This document shows, piece by piece, positions 7,711-15,991 of a stretch of 34,041 bases of DNA. The notes under the pieces are model-generated. The model was not told the origin of the DNA, made no database searches, and saw only the letters and a list, made by a program, of their open reading frames with translations. How positions within the stretch are numbered: position 1 is the stretch's first letter; each line of letters starts with the position of its first letter. Source of the stretch: an uncultured Oscillospiraceae bacterium (GTDB lineage Bacteria; Bacillota; Clostridia; Oscillospirales; Oscillospiraceae); the NCBI GenBank assembly GCA_905234425.1, contig CAJOHR010000008.1, positions 1 to 34,041 on the forward strand, read 5' to 3'. Both the position numbers and the translations under genes were made by a program.

Positions 7711-9416
7711 GAAAGCGTAAACGGCAGGGCCAGGGGGAAATCGACTACTGGCAGCCTACCTCAGACCTGCTGATCAGCCTTCTTCTGGTGCTGCTCCTGG
7801 TCATCGTGCTGCTCGGCCTGTACCTGCTTTACAATCCCGAGGTCCTGGTCGGAGATCCCTGGCCGGGAGATGCGGCGGGAGAGACCATGGAGGAGAGCGT
7901 TTCCGATGCGGAGGGCAGCGGAGACGGCGAAGGGGACGAGGAGGACGACTACGACGGATACGGGTATGGCGGCGGCGCGGAGACGTCGCCCACGCCCTCG
8001 CCGTCGCCTTCTCCCACGCCGACCCCCTTGCCCAACGGCGGCGCCGGAGATGGAGACGAACCGGACGAGGGAATCAAGTCCGCCGTGTTCGTCATGCTGG
8101 TGGACGCGGAGACCGGCAGAACCGTCAAGGAAGCGGGCGTGGAGTTCGAGCTCTATTCCGACGACAACGGCCTGCAGGTCCTGAATACCTATTATCCCGA
8201 GAAAACCACATACCGCAAGTATGAGACCACGGAGGACGGCACCTTTTATCTGCCGGAGAAGATCTATCCCGGCGGATATTACCTCCATGAGCTCACAGAG
8301 ATCTCCGGCTACGAGATGGCTGAAAACCAGTATTTTGTGATCGACACGCTCTATGACTGGCCGGAGCCCTATCTGGTGGAGGTGCCGGTGTATCCCACGC
8401 ACAATATCATCCGTGTCCGGATGAATGACAAGGATACGGGTATGCCCGTGACGGGCGGCAGCTTCGACGTGGTGGCTGCCGAGGATATCGTCACCCTGGA
8501 CGGTTCCATCCGTTACCGGCAGGGCGAGGTCGTGGACGAGATCCTGTGCGATGCGGAGGGTTACGGTGAATCCGAGGAGCTCTATCTTGGCGACTACACC
8601 CTGCGGCAGAGCATGATTCCCGAATACTATGCCTCTGTCCTTAAGGATATCGATGTGACGGTGGGAGAAAAGTCCCAGGTCGCTCCCTCGGTGAATCAGA
8701 TCGCCTGTGAGAAGACCACCATTCAGGTCATTCTGACAGACGAGCTCTATGAGACGACCTGCCTGGAGGGCGTGGCCTTTGAGGTCACCCGCGGCGCAGG
8801 CGCCACGGAGACCGTGGTCACGGACCGGAACGGGCAGTTCCTGCTGGAGAACCTGGATAAGGGCGTCAACTACCGGATCCGGCAGGCGGAGCCCAGCGGA
8901 GACTATATCATGGATACCCAGGAGCACGTTGTGAACGTGGGCAGCAACGGACGGGTGGCGAATGACGCCCATCCTGCGCTGAATCTGACCAACCGCATGA
9001 TCCGGGTGACCATCGGCATGAAGGACGCCATTTTGGGCAGCCAGATCACCGACGTGAACCTGGCCCTCTATGAAAGTGGCGGCGAGCTGGTCCGCACCTG
9101 GACCACCTCCGGAGTGGCCGTGACCATGAACGATCTCCATCCCGGCGAATATTATGTGATCAAGGACGGAGACCAGACCAGGAAGTATCTGCTTTCTGTC
9201 AAAAATACGGCTGAGCTGCAATCCCTGGACGTCTCGCTTCTGACCTGGCGCAGCGGCGTGGTGATTGCGCTCGGCGTGCTGGGCGTCATATTCACAGCGG
9301 TCGTGCTCACCGTGCTGATCCGCAGCGCGAAAAAGCGGCGGCGGGAGAAAAAGGAATCGGAAAAGACAAGCCCGGAGTTGATCCGGCGTGAGGATGAGGG
9401 GAGTGAAGAAGGATGA
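7707..9416 (+). CDS. MotB/ExbD-like membrane protein with SpaA-type extracellular domains
   Basis: A 569-residue protein not matching a named family end to end. The N-terminus is basic, then EIDYWQPTSD leads into a single helix (about 20-42); D20 at the membrane entry matches the proton-carrying Asp of MotB, ExbD and ZorB. Next come an acidic Asp/Glu/Gly linker (60-92), a Pro/Ser/Thr linker (93-110), and about four beta-sandwich SpaA/Cna-B-like repeats (about 124-215, 233-330, 334-415, 428-505), with hallmarks such as EDGTFYLPEKIYPGGYYLHE and DRNGQFLLENL. A second helix (517-538) and a basic cytoplasmic tail end it. There is no OmpA/peptidoglycan-binding domain and no LPXTG motif. Start ATG 7707 overlaps the channel gene and its end overlaps the Wzz/kinase gene, so it is made with both. 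Predicted stator or lever of a proton-driven complex. Confidence 0.8.
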   Translation: MRKRKRQGQGEIDYWQPTSDLLISLLLVLLLVIVLLGLYLLYNPEVLVGDPWPGDAAGETMEESVSDAEGSGDGEGDEEDDYDGYGYGGGAETSPTPSPSPSPTPTPLPNGGAGDGDEPDEGIKSAVFVMLVDAETGRTVKEAGVEFELYSDDNGLQVLNTYYPEKTTYRKYETTEDGTFYLPEKIYPGGYYLHELTEISGYEMAENQYFVIDTLYDWPEPYLVEVPVYPTHNIIRVRMNDKDTGMPVTGGSFDVVAAEDIVTLDGSIRYRQGEVVDEILCDAEGYGESEELYLGDYTLRQSMIPEYYASVLKDIDVTVGEKSQVAPSVNQIACEKTTIQVILTDELYETTCLEGVAFEVTRGAGATETVVTDRNGQFLLENLDKGVNYRIRQAEPSGDYIMDTQEHVVNVGSNGRVANDAHPALNLTNRMIRVTIGMKDAILGSQITDVNLALYESGGELVRTWTTSGVAVTMNDLHPGEYYVIKDGDQTRKYLLSVKNTAELQSLDVSLLTWRSGVVIALGVLGVIFTAVVLTVLIRSAKKRRREKKESEKTSPELIRREDEGSEEG

Positions 9417-11575
9417 ATACCGGCGGAATCCAGCTTCGTCTGGGGGATTTTCTCTATGCGATCCTCAAGCGGTGGAAGGTGGTCCTGGCTCTGACATTTG
9501 TGGGTCTGGTGTTCGGGATCATGCTCTCCGGCGTGTCCTATATGCAGGGAAGCTACACAAATTATGAGGTGGCCTGTTCCTTCGTCGTGGTCACCAAGGG
9601 ATCCTCCGGCAACTTTACGGCCTACAACACCGAGTATCAGCATCCCAACGATTTCACCTTTGCCGAGGACATGGTGGATACGGTCAACTACGTGATCAAG
9701 AGCGATCTGACCATGAACAAGACCATCGACCGGCTTCGGATGATCGGCATCAAGCCGAAGGACATTGTGCAAAACCTGTCCATTTCCCAGTACAATTCCA
9801 CGCCGGTCCTGGAAATCACCCTGACCTGGCGGGATGCCCAGGAGGGCGTGACCATCCTGACGACCCTGATCGAGACAGCCCAGGAGACCCTGCAGGATAC
9901 CCTGGACGTGGGCGCTCTGTCCGTGATCGACGCACCTGAGGCGAAGCAGACCTTGAGCAATACCCTGGGCGGAAGCGTATGGGCCTATATGATGGTCCTG
10001 GGCTTCCTGGCCGGCGTGGGCGTGGTGATTCTGGAGCTGCTCATGCGGCCCACCCTCACCAATCTCAGCGACGTGGAGACGGTGCTGGGGCTGGAGACCC
10101 TGGGGACGATCCCCAGAGACGACAAGTACTTCCGGAAAAAGACCTCCTTTCTTGTGGAGGACGATATCCGGTCCCCCAATGTCACCCAGAACTACTCCTC
10201 CGCCGCCTTTATTCTTCGCAACCGCCTGAGCGGAACGCCGACGCCCCACTGCTTCTATGTGACCTCCGCCACCTCAGGCGAGGGCAAGACCATGGTTGCG
10301 GCCAATCTGGCCATTCAGCTGTCCGATATGGAGCAAAAGGTCCTGCTGATCGACCTGGATACGAGAAATCCCTCCCTGGGCAAACGGTTCCTGAGCCATG
10401 TGGATTATGACCGCAGCCTCAACGCCCTCTATCGGGGGCAGGCCACCCGGGAGGAGTCCATTTTCACCCTGACGGGCTATTTGGATCTGCTTCCGGCTGT
10501 GATTGACCGCCAGCCCATCACCATTGACGGCGCGATTTTTGACCTGATCAAGGAGATCTCCCAGGGGTACGACTATGTGATCATGGATACCGCGCCTGTG
10601 GGACAGGTCTCGGAAACTCTGAGCCTGAACGAAGTGGCGGATACCGTCCTGTTTGTTCTGAAATATGACAGCGCCACCATTCCGGAGATCCGCAGCGCTT
10701 TGGAGAAGCTGGACAAGTCCGGAATCCGGGTCCTGGGCTGCGTGGTGAACGCCGCGCAGAATGTGGCCGGCGCCGCCCTGAACGAGGATCCCGGCGAGCG
10801 GAAATCCCGCCGCCGGAAAAATGGAGAGGAAGCCCAGATGATCTGGGAAAAGCCTGCAAACGAAGAGCCCGTTGAGCTTCCGGAGCGGGAAAGCGAAGAG
10901 AAAAACGATAAAAAGTCCAGGAAAAAACGGCGCGGACGGAAAGGAAAGCAAACGGAACAGCAGCCCGCCGCGACGGAAGAGACAGCAAGCGAAGAAAAGC
11001 CGGCCAGAGCCTCCAGAAACCCATTGGAAGAGCTCCTGGAGGAGGAAGCTCCGGCGGCGGATCAGACCGTCATCAGCGACAGCGAGGCCGCGGAGGCGCT
11101 GTTCAGACTAGGCATCGAAGGGAATTGGGAGGATACCCCGGAGGAAGAAACCGGGGAAGGCGAAATATCAGACGCCCCTGATTCCAAATGGATGGAGGAT
11201 TCGGCGGCCCCCGAAGAAGAAGGCGGCCCCAATCCTGCATTGACTGTGGAGACAGCGGCCCCAATGGAATATGAGGAGCCCGATCCCGAAATCCTTTCGG
11301 AAGCCGAACCGTCCTTTGAAGAAGCGCCGATTGCGGACAGCCCGGATTTGATGGAGGATACGACAGAGGAAGCCGCTCCTTCCAAGGAATACAGCCAGTT
11401 ATTTGAGATGGCCTGGGAGACGGATGCGGAATCCGACGCCGTGCCGGAAGAAGAAAACGGCGAAAAGAAAGAAAAAAAGGACAAGAAGAAAAAGGACAAA
11501 AAGAAACAAAAGAAGGGCAAAAAGCAGAAAAAGGGCAAGAAGGAGCCTGACGTGTTTCCGGGAGAAGAATTGTGA
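9413..11575 (+). CDS. Wzz chain-length regulator fused to BY-kinase, long charged tail
   Basis: Controls polymer length and export in Wzx/Wzy EPS pathways. The 720-residue protein has a Wzz domain with two flanking helices (about 22-44 and 189-211), then a bacterial tyrosine-kinase domain (about 250-450). The kinase has Walker A SATSGEGKT (K292), Walker A' LLIDLDTRNP (311-320) and Walker B YVIMDTAP (388-395). Typical Gram-positive systems split modulator and kinase into two proteins; here they are fused. The tail (about 455-720) is unusual: about 265 residues, first mixed Arg/Lys/Glu, then very acidic, ending in a nearly pure Lys stretch, and without the C-terminal Tyr cluster normally autophosphorylated (only isolated Tyr such as MEYEE and KEYSQ). 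No CpsB-like phosphatase is in the window. Start and stop codons overlap both neighbours. Confidence 0.9.
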   Translation: MNTGGIQLRLGDFLYAILKRWKVVLALTFVGLVFGIMLSGVSYMQGSYTNYEVACSFVVVTKGSSGNFTAYNTEYQHPNDFTFAEDMVDTVNYVIKSDLTMNKTIDRLRMIGIKPKDIVQNLSISQYNSTPVLEITLTWRDAQEGVTILTTLIETAQETLQDTLDVGALSVIDAPEAKQTLSNTLGGSVWAYMMVLGFLAGVGVVILELLMRPTLTNLSDVETVLGLETLGTIPRDDKYFRKKTSFLVEDDIRSPNVTQNYSSAAFILRNRLSGTPTPHCFYVTSATSGEGKTMVAANLAIQLSDMEQKVLLIDLDTRNPSLGKRFLSHVDYDRSLNALYRGQATREESIFTLTGYLDLLPAVIDRQPITIDGAIFDLIKEISQGYDYVIMDTAPVGQVSETLSLNEVADTVLFVLKYDSATIPEIRSALEKLDKSGIRVLGCVVNAAQNVAGAALNEDPGERKSRRRKNGEEAQMIWEKPANEEPVELPERESEEKNDKKSRKKRRGRKGKQTEQQPAATEETASEEKPARASRNPLEELLEEEAPAADQTVISDSEAAEALFRLGIEGNWEDTPEEETGEGEISDAPDSKWMEDSAAPEEEGGPNPALTVETAAPMEYEEPDPEILSEAEPSFEEAPIADSPDLMEDTTEEAAPSKEYSQLFEMAWETDAESDAVPEEENGEKKEKKDKKKKDKKKQKKGKKQKKGKKEPDVFPGEEL

Positions 11576-12357
11576 GATTTGCCATTCGAGACGACGACAC
11601 CAGCTATTTCACCAAACCGGAGGAGCTGGAGCAGGCCTACAGCTTTGTGAAGGAGGGCCCCATCTCCCTGTCCGTGGTGCCCTATACGGTCCCGGAGCAT
11701 GAGAAGGGCGTGACGCCCTATGGGCCCGGCATTCCTTTCGGCTATTACCCGGTGGGCGACAGTTCCGCCCTGGTGGAGTATCTGAAGCGGGGAAGCTACG
11801 ATCTGATGCTTCACGGCTACAGCCACGAGTATCGGAAAACCGACGGGGGCTGGCTCCCGGAGATGATGTGGAAGGATGAAGGCAGGATTCACCGGGAAAT
11901 GACCCGGGGAAAAGAATATCTGGAATCGGTCTTTGATCGGCCTGTCCGGGTGTTTGTGGCCCCCAGCAACAAGGTGGATCAAAGGACGATCCGATCTGTG
12001 GAGGCCCTGGGAATGCATTACTCCGGCATCATTGACCATCGGGATCGGGATCTCTCCGCCCGCTATGTACTGAATTATATCCGCCGCTGGTCCTACCGGG
12101 TGTTCACCGGCCTGCGGATACCGGACGTTCTTGACTATGGCGGTCACAGAGAGATGGTATCCTACCCCTTGGACAACCTTGAAAAGCTGCTCCGGGAATA
12201 TGCGCTGTGCAGGAAGCGGGGAGCGCCCTTCTCGGTTTATACCCATTACTGGGAGCTGAACAGCAATCCCCAGCGCAAGGCCCTTCTGGAGGCGGTATAC
12301 AATCACGCAATCGCAGACGGCGCCAGACTTGTGGGCTTGAGCGACTGCTTTTGCTGA
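11572..12357 (+). CDS. Polysaccharide deacetylase-like protein (DUF2334/NodB fold)
   Basis: A 261-residue protein without a signal peptide. It has the NodB-fold signatures of metal-dependent deacetylases: the acidic start motif RDDDTS (D7-D9), the metal-binding HGYSHE (H81 and H85), and FVAPSNKVD as the later barrel-strand motif. It probably removes an acetyl group from an intermediate or polymer of the pathway. The absence of a secretion signal suggests it acts on a lipid-linked intermediate at the inner face, although NodB-fold proteins of the DUF2334 group are incompletely characterised. The GTG start (11572) overlaps the TGA of the kinase gene and GGGAGAAG serves as ribosome site. Activity is inferred, not shown. 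Confidence 0.78.
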   Translation: MRFAIRDDDTSYFTKPEELEQAYSFVKEGPISLSVVPYTVPEHEKGVTPYGPGIPFGYYPVGDSSALVEYLKRGSYDLMLHGYSHEYRKTDGGWLPEMMWKDEGRIHREMTRGKEYLESVFDRPVRVFVAPSNKVDQRTIRSVEALGMHYSGIIDHRDRDLSARYVLNYIRRWSYRVFTGLRIPDVLDYGGHREMVSYPLDNLEKLLREYALCRKRGAPFSVYTHYWELNSNPQRKALLEAVYNHAIADGARLVGLSDCFC

Positions 12358-12394
12358 CCCATCAAAACACGCGGAAAGGAGAGAGGGATCGTCC

Positions 12395-13087
12395 ATGAAT
12401 ATCCGGGACATGATGTACTATATCCTGATTGCCATTCTGCTGCTCTGCGGGTATATCTACCTGCTCCAGGCCGCCGTGAAGCGGACCCAGAATTCCGCGG
12501 CCGTTCCGCTGATCTCCGTTCTGCTGCTGGTGATTTATCTGATGATCGGGATTCCTGTGATCGTGATCATCAGCAGACTGGGCAGCATGGAGACGATCCT
12601 GCTGTCGCTCCTTCTGCTGGCGTCCTGCGTGTTTCTGGTGCTGGCCGTCAGCGGCCTCATCCGGAACTTCCGGAGCGTCCGCAAGGGCATGATGGGTCTC
12701 TTTCTGGTGTATCTGCTGGCGGTGGCGTATATCACCGTGTTTTCCCGGGACGGGACCAATGACGCCACCATCTCCATGATCCGGTTCGACTCCATCGAGG
12801 AGGCCATACGTACCCGGTCCCTGGAGCCCATGAATCACATTTTCCTCAACATCGCAATGCTTGTGCCTCTGGGTTTTCTGTTTCCCATGATATGCCCGGA
12901 AAAGCTGGGAAAATGGAGCTACGCGCTGGTTCTGGGCATGATGCTCACCACCGCCATAGAGATGACGCAGATGCTCCTGGTTCTCGGACAGGCCGACCTG
13001 ACGGATATCATCACAAACACCCTTGGCACGCTCATTGGCTATTGGATTTTTGCCGCTGTCCGGCGATTTCACCTGCTTCAGCAGTAA
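12395..13087 (+). CDS. VanZ-family membrane protein
   Basis: A 230-residue integral membrane protein with about six helices. The C-terminal half carries the VanZ pattern: NHIFLNIAMLVPLGFLFPM, then TTAIEMTQMLL and ADLTDIITNTLGTLIGYW. VanZ-like proteins recur in Gram-positive polysaccharide clusters, but their biochemical role is not established beyond the link of VanZ to low-level teicoplanin resistance. It begins at ATG 12395 with AAAGGAGAG, 37 bases after the deacetylase, and is in the same operon. Here it more likely supports envelope polymer assembly than glycopeptide resistance, since no van genes accompany it. Confidence 0.85.
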   Translation: MNIRDMMYYILIAILLLCGYIYLLQAAVKRTQNSAAVPLISVLLLVIYLMIGIPVIVIISRLGSMETILLSLLLLASCVFLVLAVSGLIRNFRSVRKGMMGLFLVYLLAVAYITVFSRDGTNDATISMIRFDSIEEAIRTRSLEPMNHIFLNIAMLVPLGFLFPMICPEKLGKWSYALVLGMMLTTAIEMTQMLLVLGQADLTDIITNTLGTLIGYWIFAAVRRFHLLQQ

Positions 13088-13114
13088 TCCGGCAGGATCG
13101 GGAGAGGAGGGACC

Positions 13115-14437
13115 GTGACGACTGAACTGAAACGTGATTACAGCAAGAATGCCCTTCTGGAGTATCTTGTAATATTCTGCGTGTTTTGCCGTCTCGGATT
13201 TCCCGGCAATCTTTCCGAAATGCTTGGCGGCAATACGGTCATGCTGGCCATCGACTATGGCTCATCCCTGGTGCAGGTGTTGATCATGCTGATGGCCAGC
13301 GGCGATACGCTCAACGACATTCGTCTGATGAACTTTAAGAAAAAGTATTACCCGATCTACCTCATGCTGCTGCTTCTGTTTGCAATGTCCCTGCTGGTCT
13401 CCCATTCCAGAATCAAGCAGCTGACGATCATCATCCGCTTTTCCATCACGGCCCTGTTCGGGCTTTGGCTGGCGGATTATTTCAGCGTGAAGCGGCTGCT
13501 GGAGATCATCTACTGCGCTCAGGTCGCCATTGTGATTGCCAATCTCCTGACCCTTGTGGTGTTCCCCTCCGCAGGCTACTATGTGGATGAGGGCTACGGC
13601 TACATTTTCCGCGGACTTTATACCCAGAAAAACGGCCTGGGTGCGGAAATGGGAGCCCTCCTGGCGCTCCAGACGGTCCTGGGATTTCTCAGAAGGGACG
13701 GCAGAGAGGGCCTGACAAGGACGTTTATCGTCCTGTTTGTGGTGCAGGTTTTCCTTCTGGCTGTCAGCCGGTCCACCAGCTCCCTGCTTTCCACGGGACT
13801 GACCGTCGTATACCTGATTCTGGTGCGCGCAAAGCAGGGAAGGGGTCGCCGGATCCAGTGGGGACTTGTGTATGCCATCGTCTCCGTGGGCTTCCTGTTT
13901 GCCGCGTCCATGATTCTTCCTATGGCAGCGCCGCTGCTGGAGGCCATGGGGAAGGACGCCACCCTGTCCAACAGAACCCCCATGTGGGCGGGCATCATCA
14001 CCTTTATGCAGGAGGGGCATACGCTCACGGGTTATGGTCTGCTTCAGTTCTGGGAGACGCCCTATGCCCTCCGGATCCTGCAGCTGAGCTTTCCCAGTGA
14101 CAGCTGGTTCCGGTCTATGGCCTACGGCTCTCATAATGTGATTCTGGAAATGTGGCTGGATGTGGGACTGATCGGCATCGCCGCGTTCCTGACGACCCTG
14201 ATCATCTGCTTCCGCCATGTGGGAAAGCTGACGCCGGAGCGATATCTCCTGTGCTCCGCCCTGATCATTCCGCAGCTCATCGAGGGCCTGACAGACAGGA
14301 TGTACACAAACGTAAACTATTCCACCTGCTTTTTCTTTCTTCTGCTGGGGACTGCGTGCTCCTGGGAGGCGGAGGAACGGTCTCCGGGGCATGAACAAAA
14401 AGAGATGATGGCGAACCATGAAACAGTCAAACAGTAA
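13115..14437 (+). CDS. O-antigen ligase/polymerase (Wzy-like)
   Basis: A 440-residue protein with about ten to twelve predicted helices and a large extracytoplasmic loop, as in Wzy polymerases and WaaL ligases. The recognisable stretch is FRGLYTQKNGLGAEMGALLALQTVLG followed by LLAVSRSTSSLLSTGLTV, the family signature, and a later loop GYGLLQFWETPYALR. It would join lipid-linked repeat units on the outer face. Start is GTG 13115, preceded by GGAGAGGAGG. The end overlaps the flippase gene by 20 nt. Wzy proteins diverge strongly, so the linkage formed cannot be predicted. WaaL-type ligase function is less likely, given the Gram-positive setting and the complete Wzx/Wzy/Wzz complement. Confidence 0.85.
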   Translation: MTTELKRDYSKNALLEYLVIFCVFCRLGFPGNLSEMLGGNTVMLAIDYGSSLVQVLIMLMASGDTLNDIRLMNFKKKYYPIYLMLLLLFAMSLLVSHSRIKQLTIIIRFSITALFGLWLADYFSVKRLLEIIYCAQVAIVIANLLTLVVFPSAGYYVDEGYGYIFRGLYTQKNGLGAEMGALLALQTVLGFLRRDGREGLTRTFIVLFVVQVFLLAVSRSTSSLLSTGLTVVYLILVRAKQGRGRRIQWGLVYAIVSVGFLFAASMILPMAAPLLEAMGKDATLSNRTPMWAGIITFMQEGHTLTGYGLLQFWETPYALRILQLSFPSDSWFRSMAYGSHNVILEMWLDVGLIGIAAFLTTLIICFRHVGKLTPERYLLCSALIIPQLIEGLTDRMYTNVNYSTCFFFLLLGTACSWEAEERSPGHEQKEMMANHETVKQ

Positions 14438-15971
14438 CCGGTACGGCAAGCTCCTGCGGACGATTCTGATCTCCGGAGGCGCCATGGCCCTCAACGCCCT
14501 GATGACGGTTTTCCTCGTGCCGGTGATCTCCAATACGGTGGGGACGGAGGCCTATGGATTTGTCTCCCTGGCGAAAAGCTTCGAGCAGTATGCCATGATC
14601 ATTACCACGGCGCTCAACGCCTTTGCGGCCCGCTATATCGTGATCGCCTATCATAAGGGCGACAGGGAAACGGCGAACACCTTTTTCTCCTCCACGGTAT
14701 ACGGGGACGCCATTTTAAGCACCGCCCTGTTCCTGGCCGCCATACTTGTGGTTTTGTTTATGAACCGGGTCATGCGCATCTCCCCGGAGTTGGTGCCGGA
14801 CGTCCGACTGCTGTTTCTCTTTGTCTTTCTGAATTTCTGGATCGTGACCATGTCCACGGCGTTTCAATCGGCGGGCCATATCAAGAACAAGCTGGATGTG
14901 GTGGGGGTGTTCAAGACCCTCTCCTATTTTTGTGAGGCTGTGGTGCTGGTGCTGTGCTTCCGGCTGCTGCCGCCCCATGTGTTCTATGTGGGGATCGGCC
15001 TCGTGGCTGCGGCGCTGGTCACAGCCTCCGGCGGCATTTGGCTCTGGAGGCGGTATGTTCCGGAGCTCCATATCCGCCGCCGGAGCTTTTCCTGGCAGGC
15101 CATAAGGCGTTTGGTGCTGGACGGAGCCTGGACCTCTCTCAATTCCCTGGGGGGCGTGCTGAACGACGGCCTGGATCTGCTGGTCTGCAATCTGATGCTC
15201 ACGCCTCTGGGCATGGGACAGCTGGCCTTTTCCAAGACCTTTCACTCCCTGTTCGCCAGCGTCTTTGCCCTGGTGGGCCAGGCCTTTGAGCCCCTGTTTC
15301 TGAAAAGCTACGCGCAAGGCGACAAAAAGACCCTGCTGGAGGAGCTGCGCCTCTCCATGAAGCTCTCGGGGATGATCGGAAATATCGTGTTTGCGGGCTT
15401 TGCGGCCCTTGGCATGGCCTTCTACCGGCTTTGGATCCCCAAGGAGGACATCGCGCTGATCTATGCCCTTACGGTGATTAACAACCTGGCCACGATCCCC
15501 AGAGGACCGATGTTTCCCCTGTATTACATCTATGTGCTCACGACCAAAAACCGGTTTCCCACGATCATGACCATCGTCAGCGGGCTGCTCAATGTGCTCG
15601 GCATGTACCTGATGCTGCGCTATACGGGCGTGGGGATTTATGCCATCGTCTGGACCACCGCGGTGGTTTCCGCCGTTATTGACTTTATCAGCAATCCGCT
15701 GTATATGGCCCATGTGCTGGAGCTTCCCTGGTGGACCTTCTACCCGAGTATCCTGCGGAATCTGTTGTCCTGCGGAATCATGGCGGCGGTCTTTATGGGG
15801 CTTGGACGGCTGTACGTGCCGTCCTCCTGGATTAGTCTGATTGTCTCCGCCATGGTCCTGGGCTGTGTGGGATGCGCGCTCCATATGCTGGTGGCTCTCA
15901 GCAGCCGGGAGCGGAAAGAGGCTGTCAGGATCATACTGCGGAAAAACAGAGGGAATGAAGAACAGGCTTGA
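14418..15971 (+). CDS. Polysaccharide repeat-unit flippase (Wzx-like, MOP superfamily)
   Basis: A 517-residue, multi-helix membrane protein predicted to flip undecaprenyl-diphosphate-linked repeat units across the membrane. The N-terminal helix pair (ISGGAMALNALMTVFLVPVI, then GTEAYGFVSLAKSFEQYA) matches MOP/PST flippases, and the length and about 14 helices fit the family. It starts inside the end of the polymerase gene (20-nt overlap), suggesting translational coupling. The following glycosyltransferase gene starts 20 nt after its stop. Substrate specificity cannot be read from sequence. Confidence 0.88.
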   Translation: MKQSNSNRYGKLLRTILISGGAMALNALMTVFLVPVISNTVGTEAYGFVSLAKSFEQYAMIITTALNAFAARYIVIAYHKGDRETANTFFSSTVYGDAILSTALFLAAILVVLFMNRVMRISPELVPDVRLLFLFVFLNFWIVTMSTAFQSAGHIKNKLDVVGVFKTLSYFCEAVVLVLCFRLLPPHVFYVGIGLVAAALVTASGGIWLWRRYVPELHIRRRSFSWQAIRRLVLDGAWTSLNSLGGVLNDGLDLLVCNLMLTPLGMGQLAFSKTFHSLFASVFALVGQAFEPLFLKSYAQGDKKTLLEELRLSMKLSGMIGNIVFAGFAALGMAFYRLWIPKEDIALIYALTVINNLATIPRGPMFPLYYIYVLTTKNRFPTIMTIVSGLLNVLGMYLMLRYTGVGIYAIVWTTAVVSAVIDFISNPLYMAHVLELPWWTFYPSILRNLLSCGIMAAVFMGLGRLYVPSSWISLIVSAMVLGCVGCALHMLVALSSRERKEAVRIILRKNRGNEEQA

Positions 15972-15991
15972 AGAAAAAGGAGGCGGCGACC

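Noticed and set aside
6163-9416. Zorya-like antiphage defence (ZorA/ZorB pair)
   Set aside because: The channel motifs resemble ZorA, but no ZorC, ZorD or ZorE is next to it, the second protein lacks a peptidoglycan-binding domain, and the genes are tightly overlapped with EPS genes. A defence role is not supported.
11461-11544. Frameshift or assembly error in the Lys-rich 3' end of the kinase gene
   Set aside because: The A-rich codons stay in frame to a stop that overlaps a well-formed next gene as GTGA, which supports a genuine tail.
13115-14437. WaaL O-antigen ligase instead of Wzy polymerase
   Set aside because: The two share a fold and signature, but a ligase needs lipid A as acceptor; in this Gram-positive-type locus, with Wzx and Wzz, polymerase is the better call. 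A wall-ligation role is not fully excluded.
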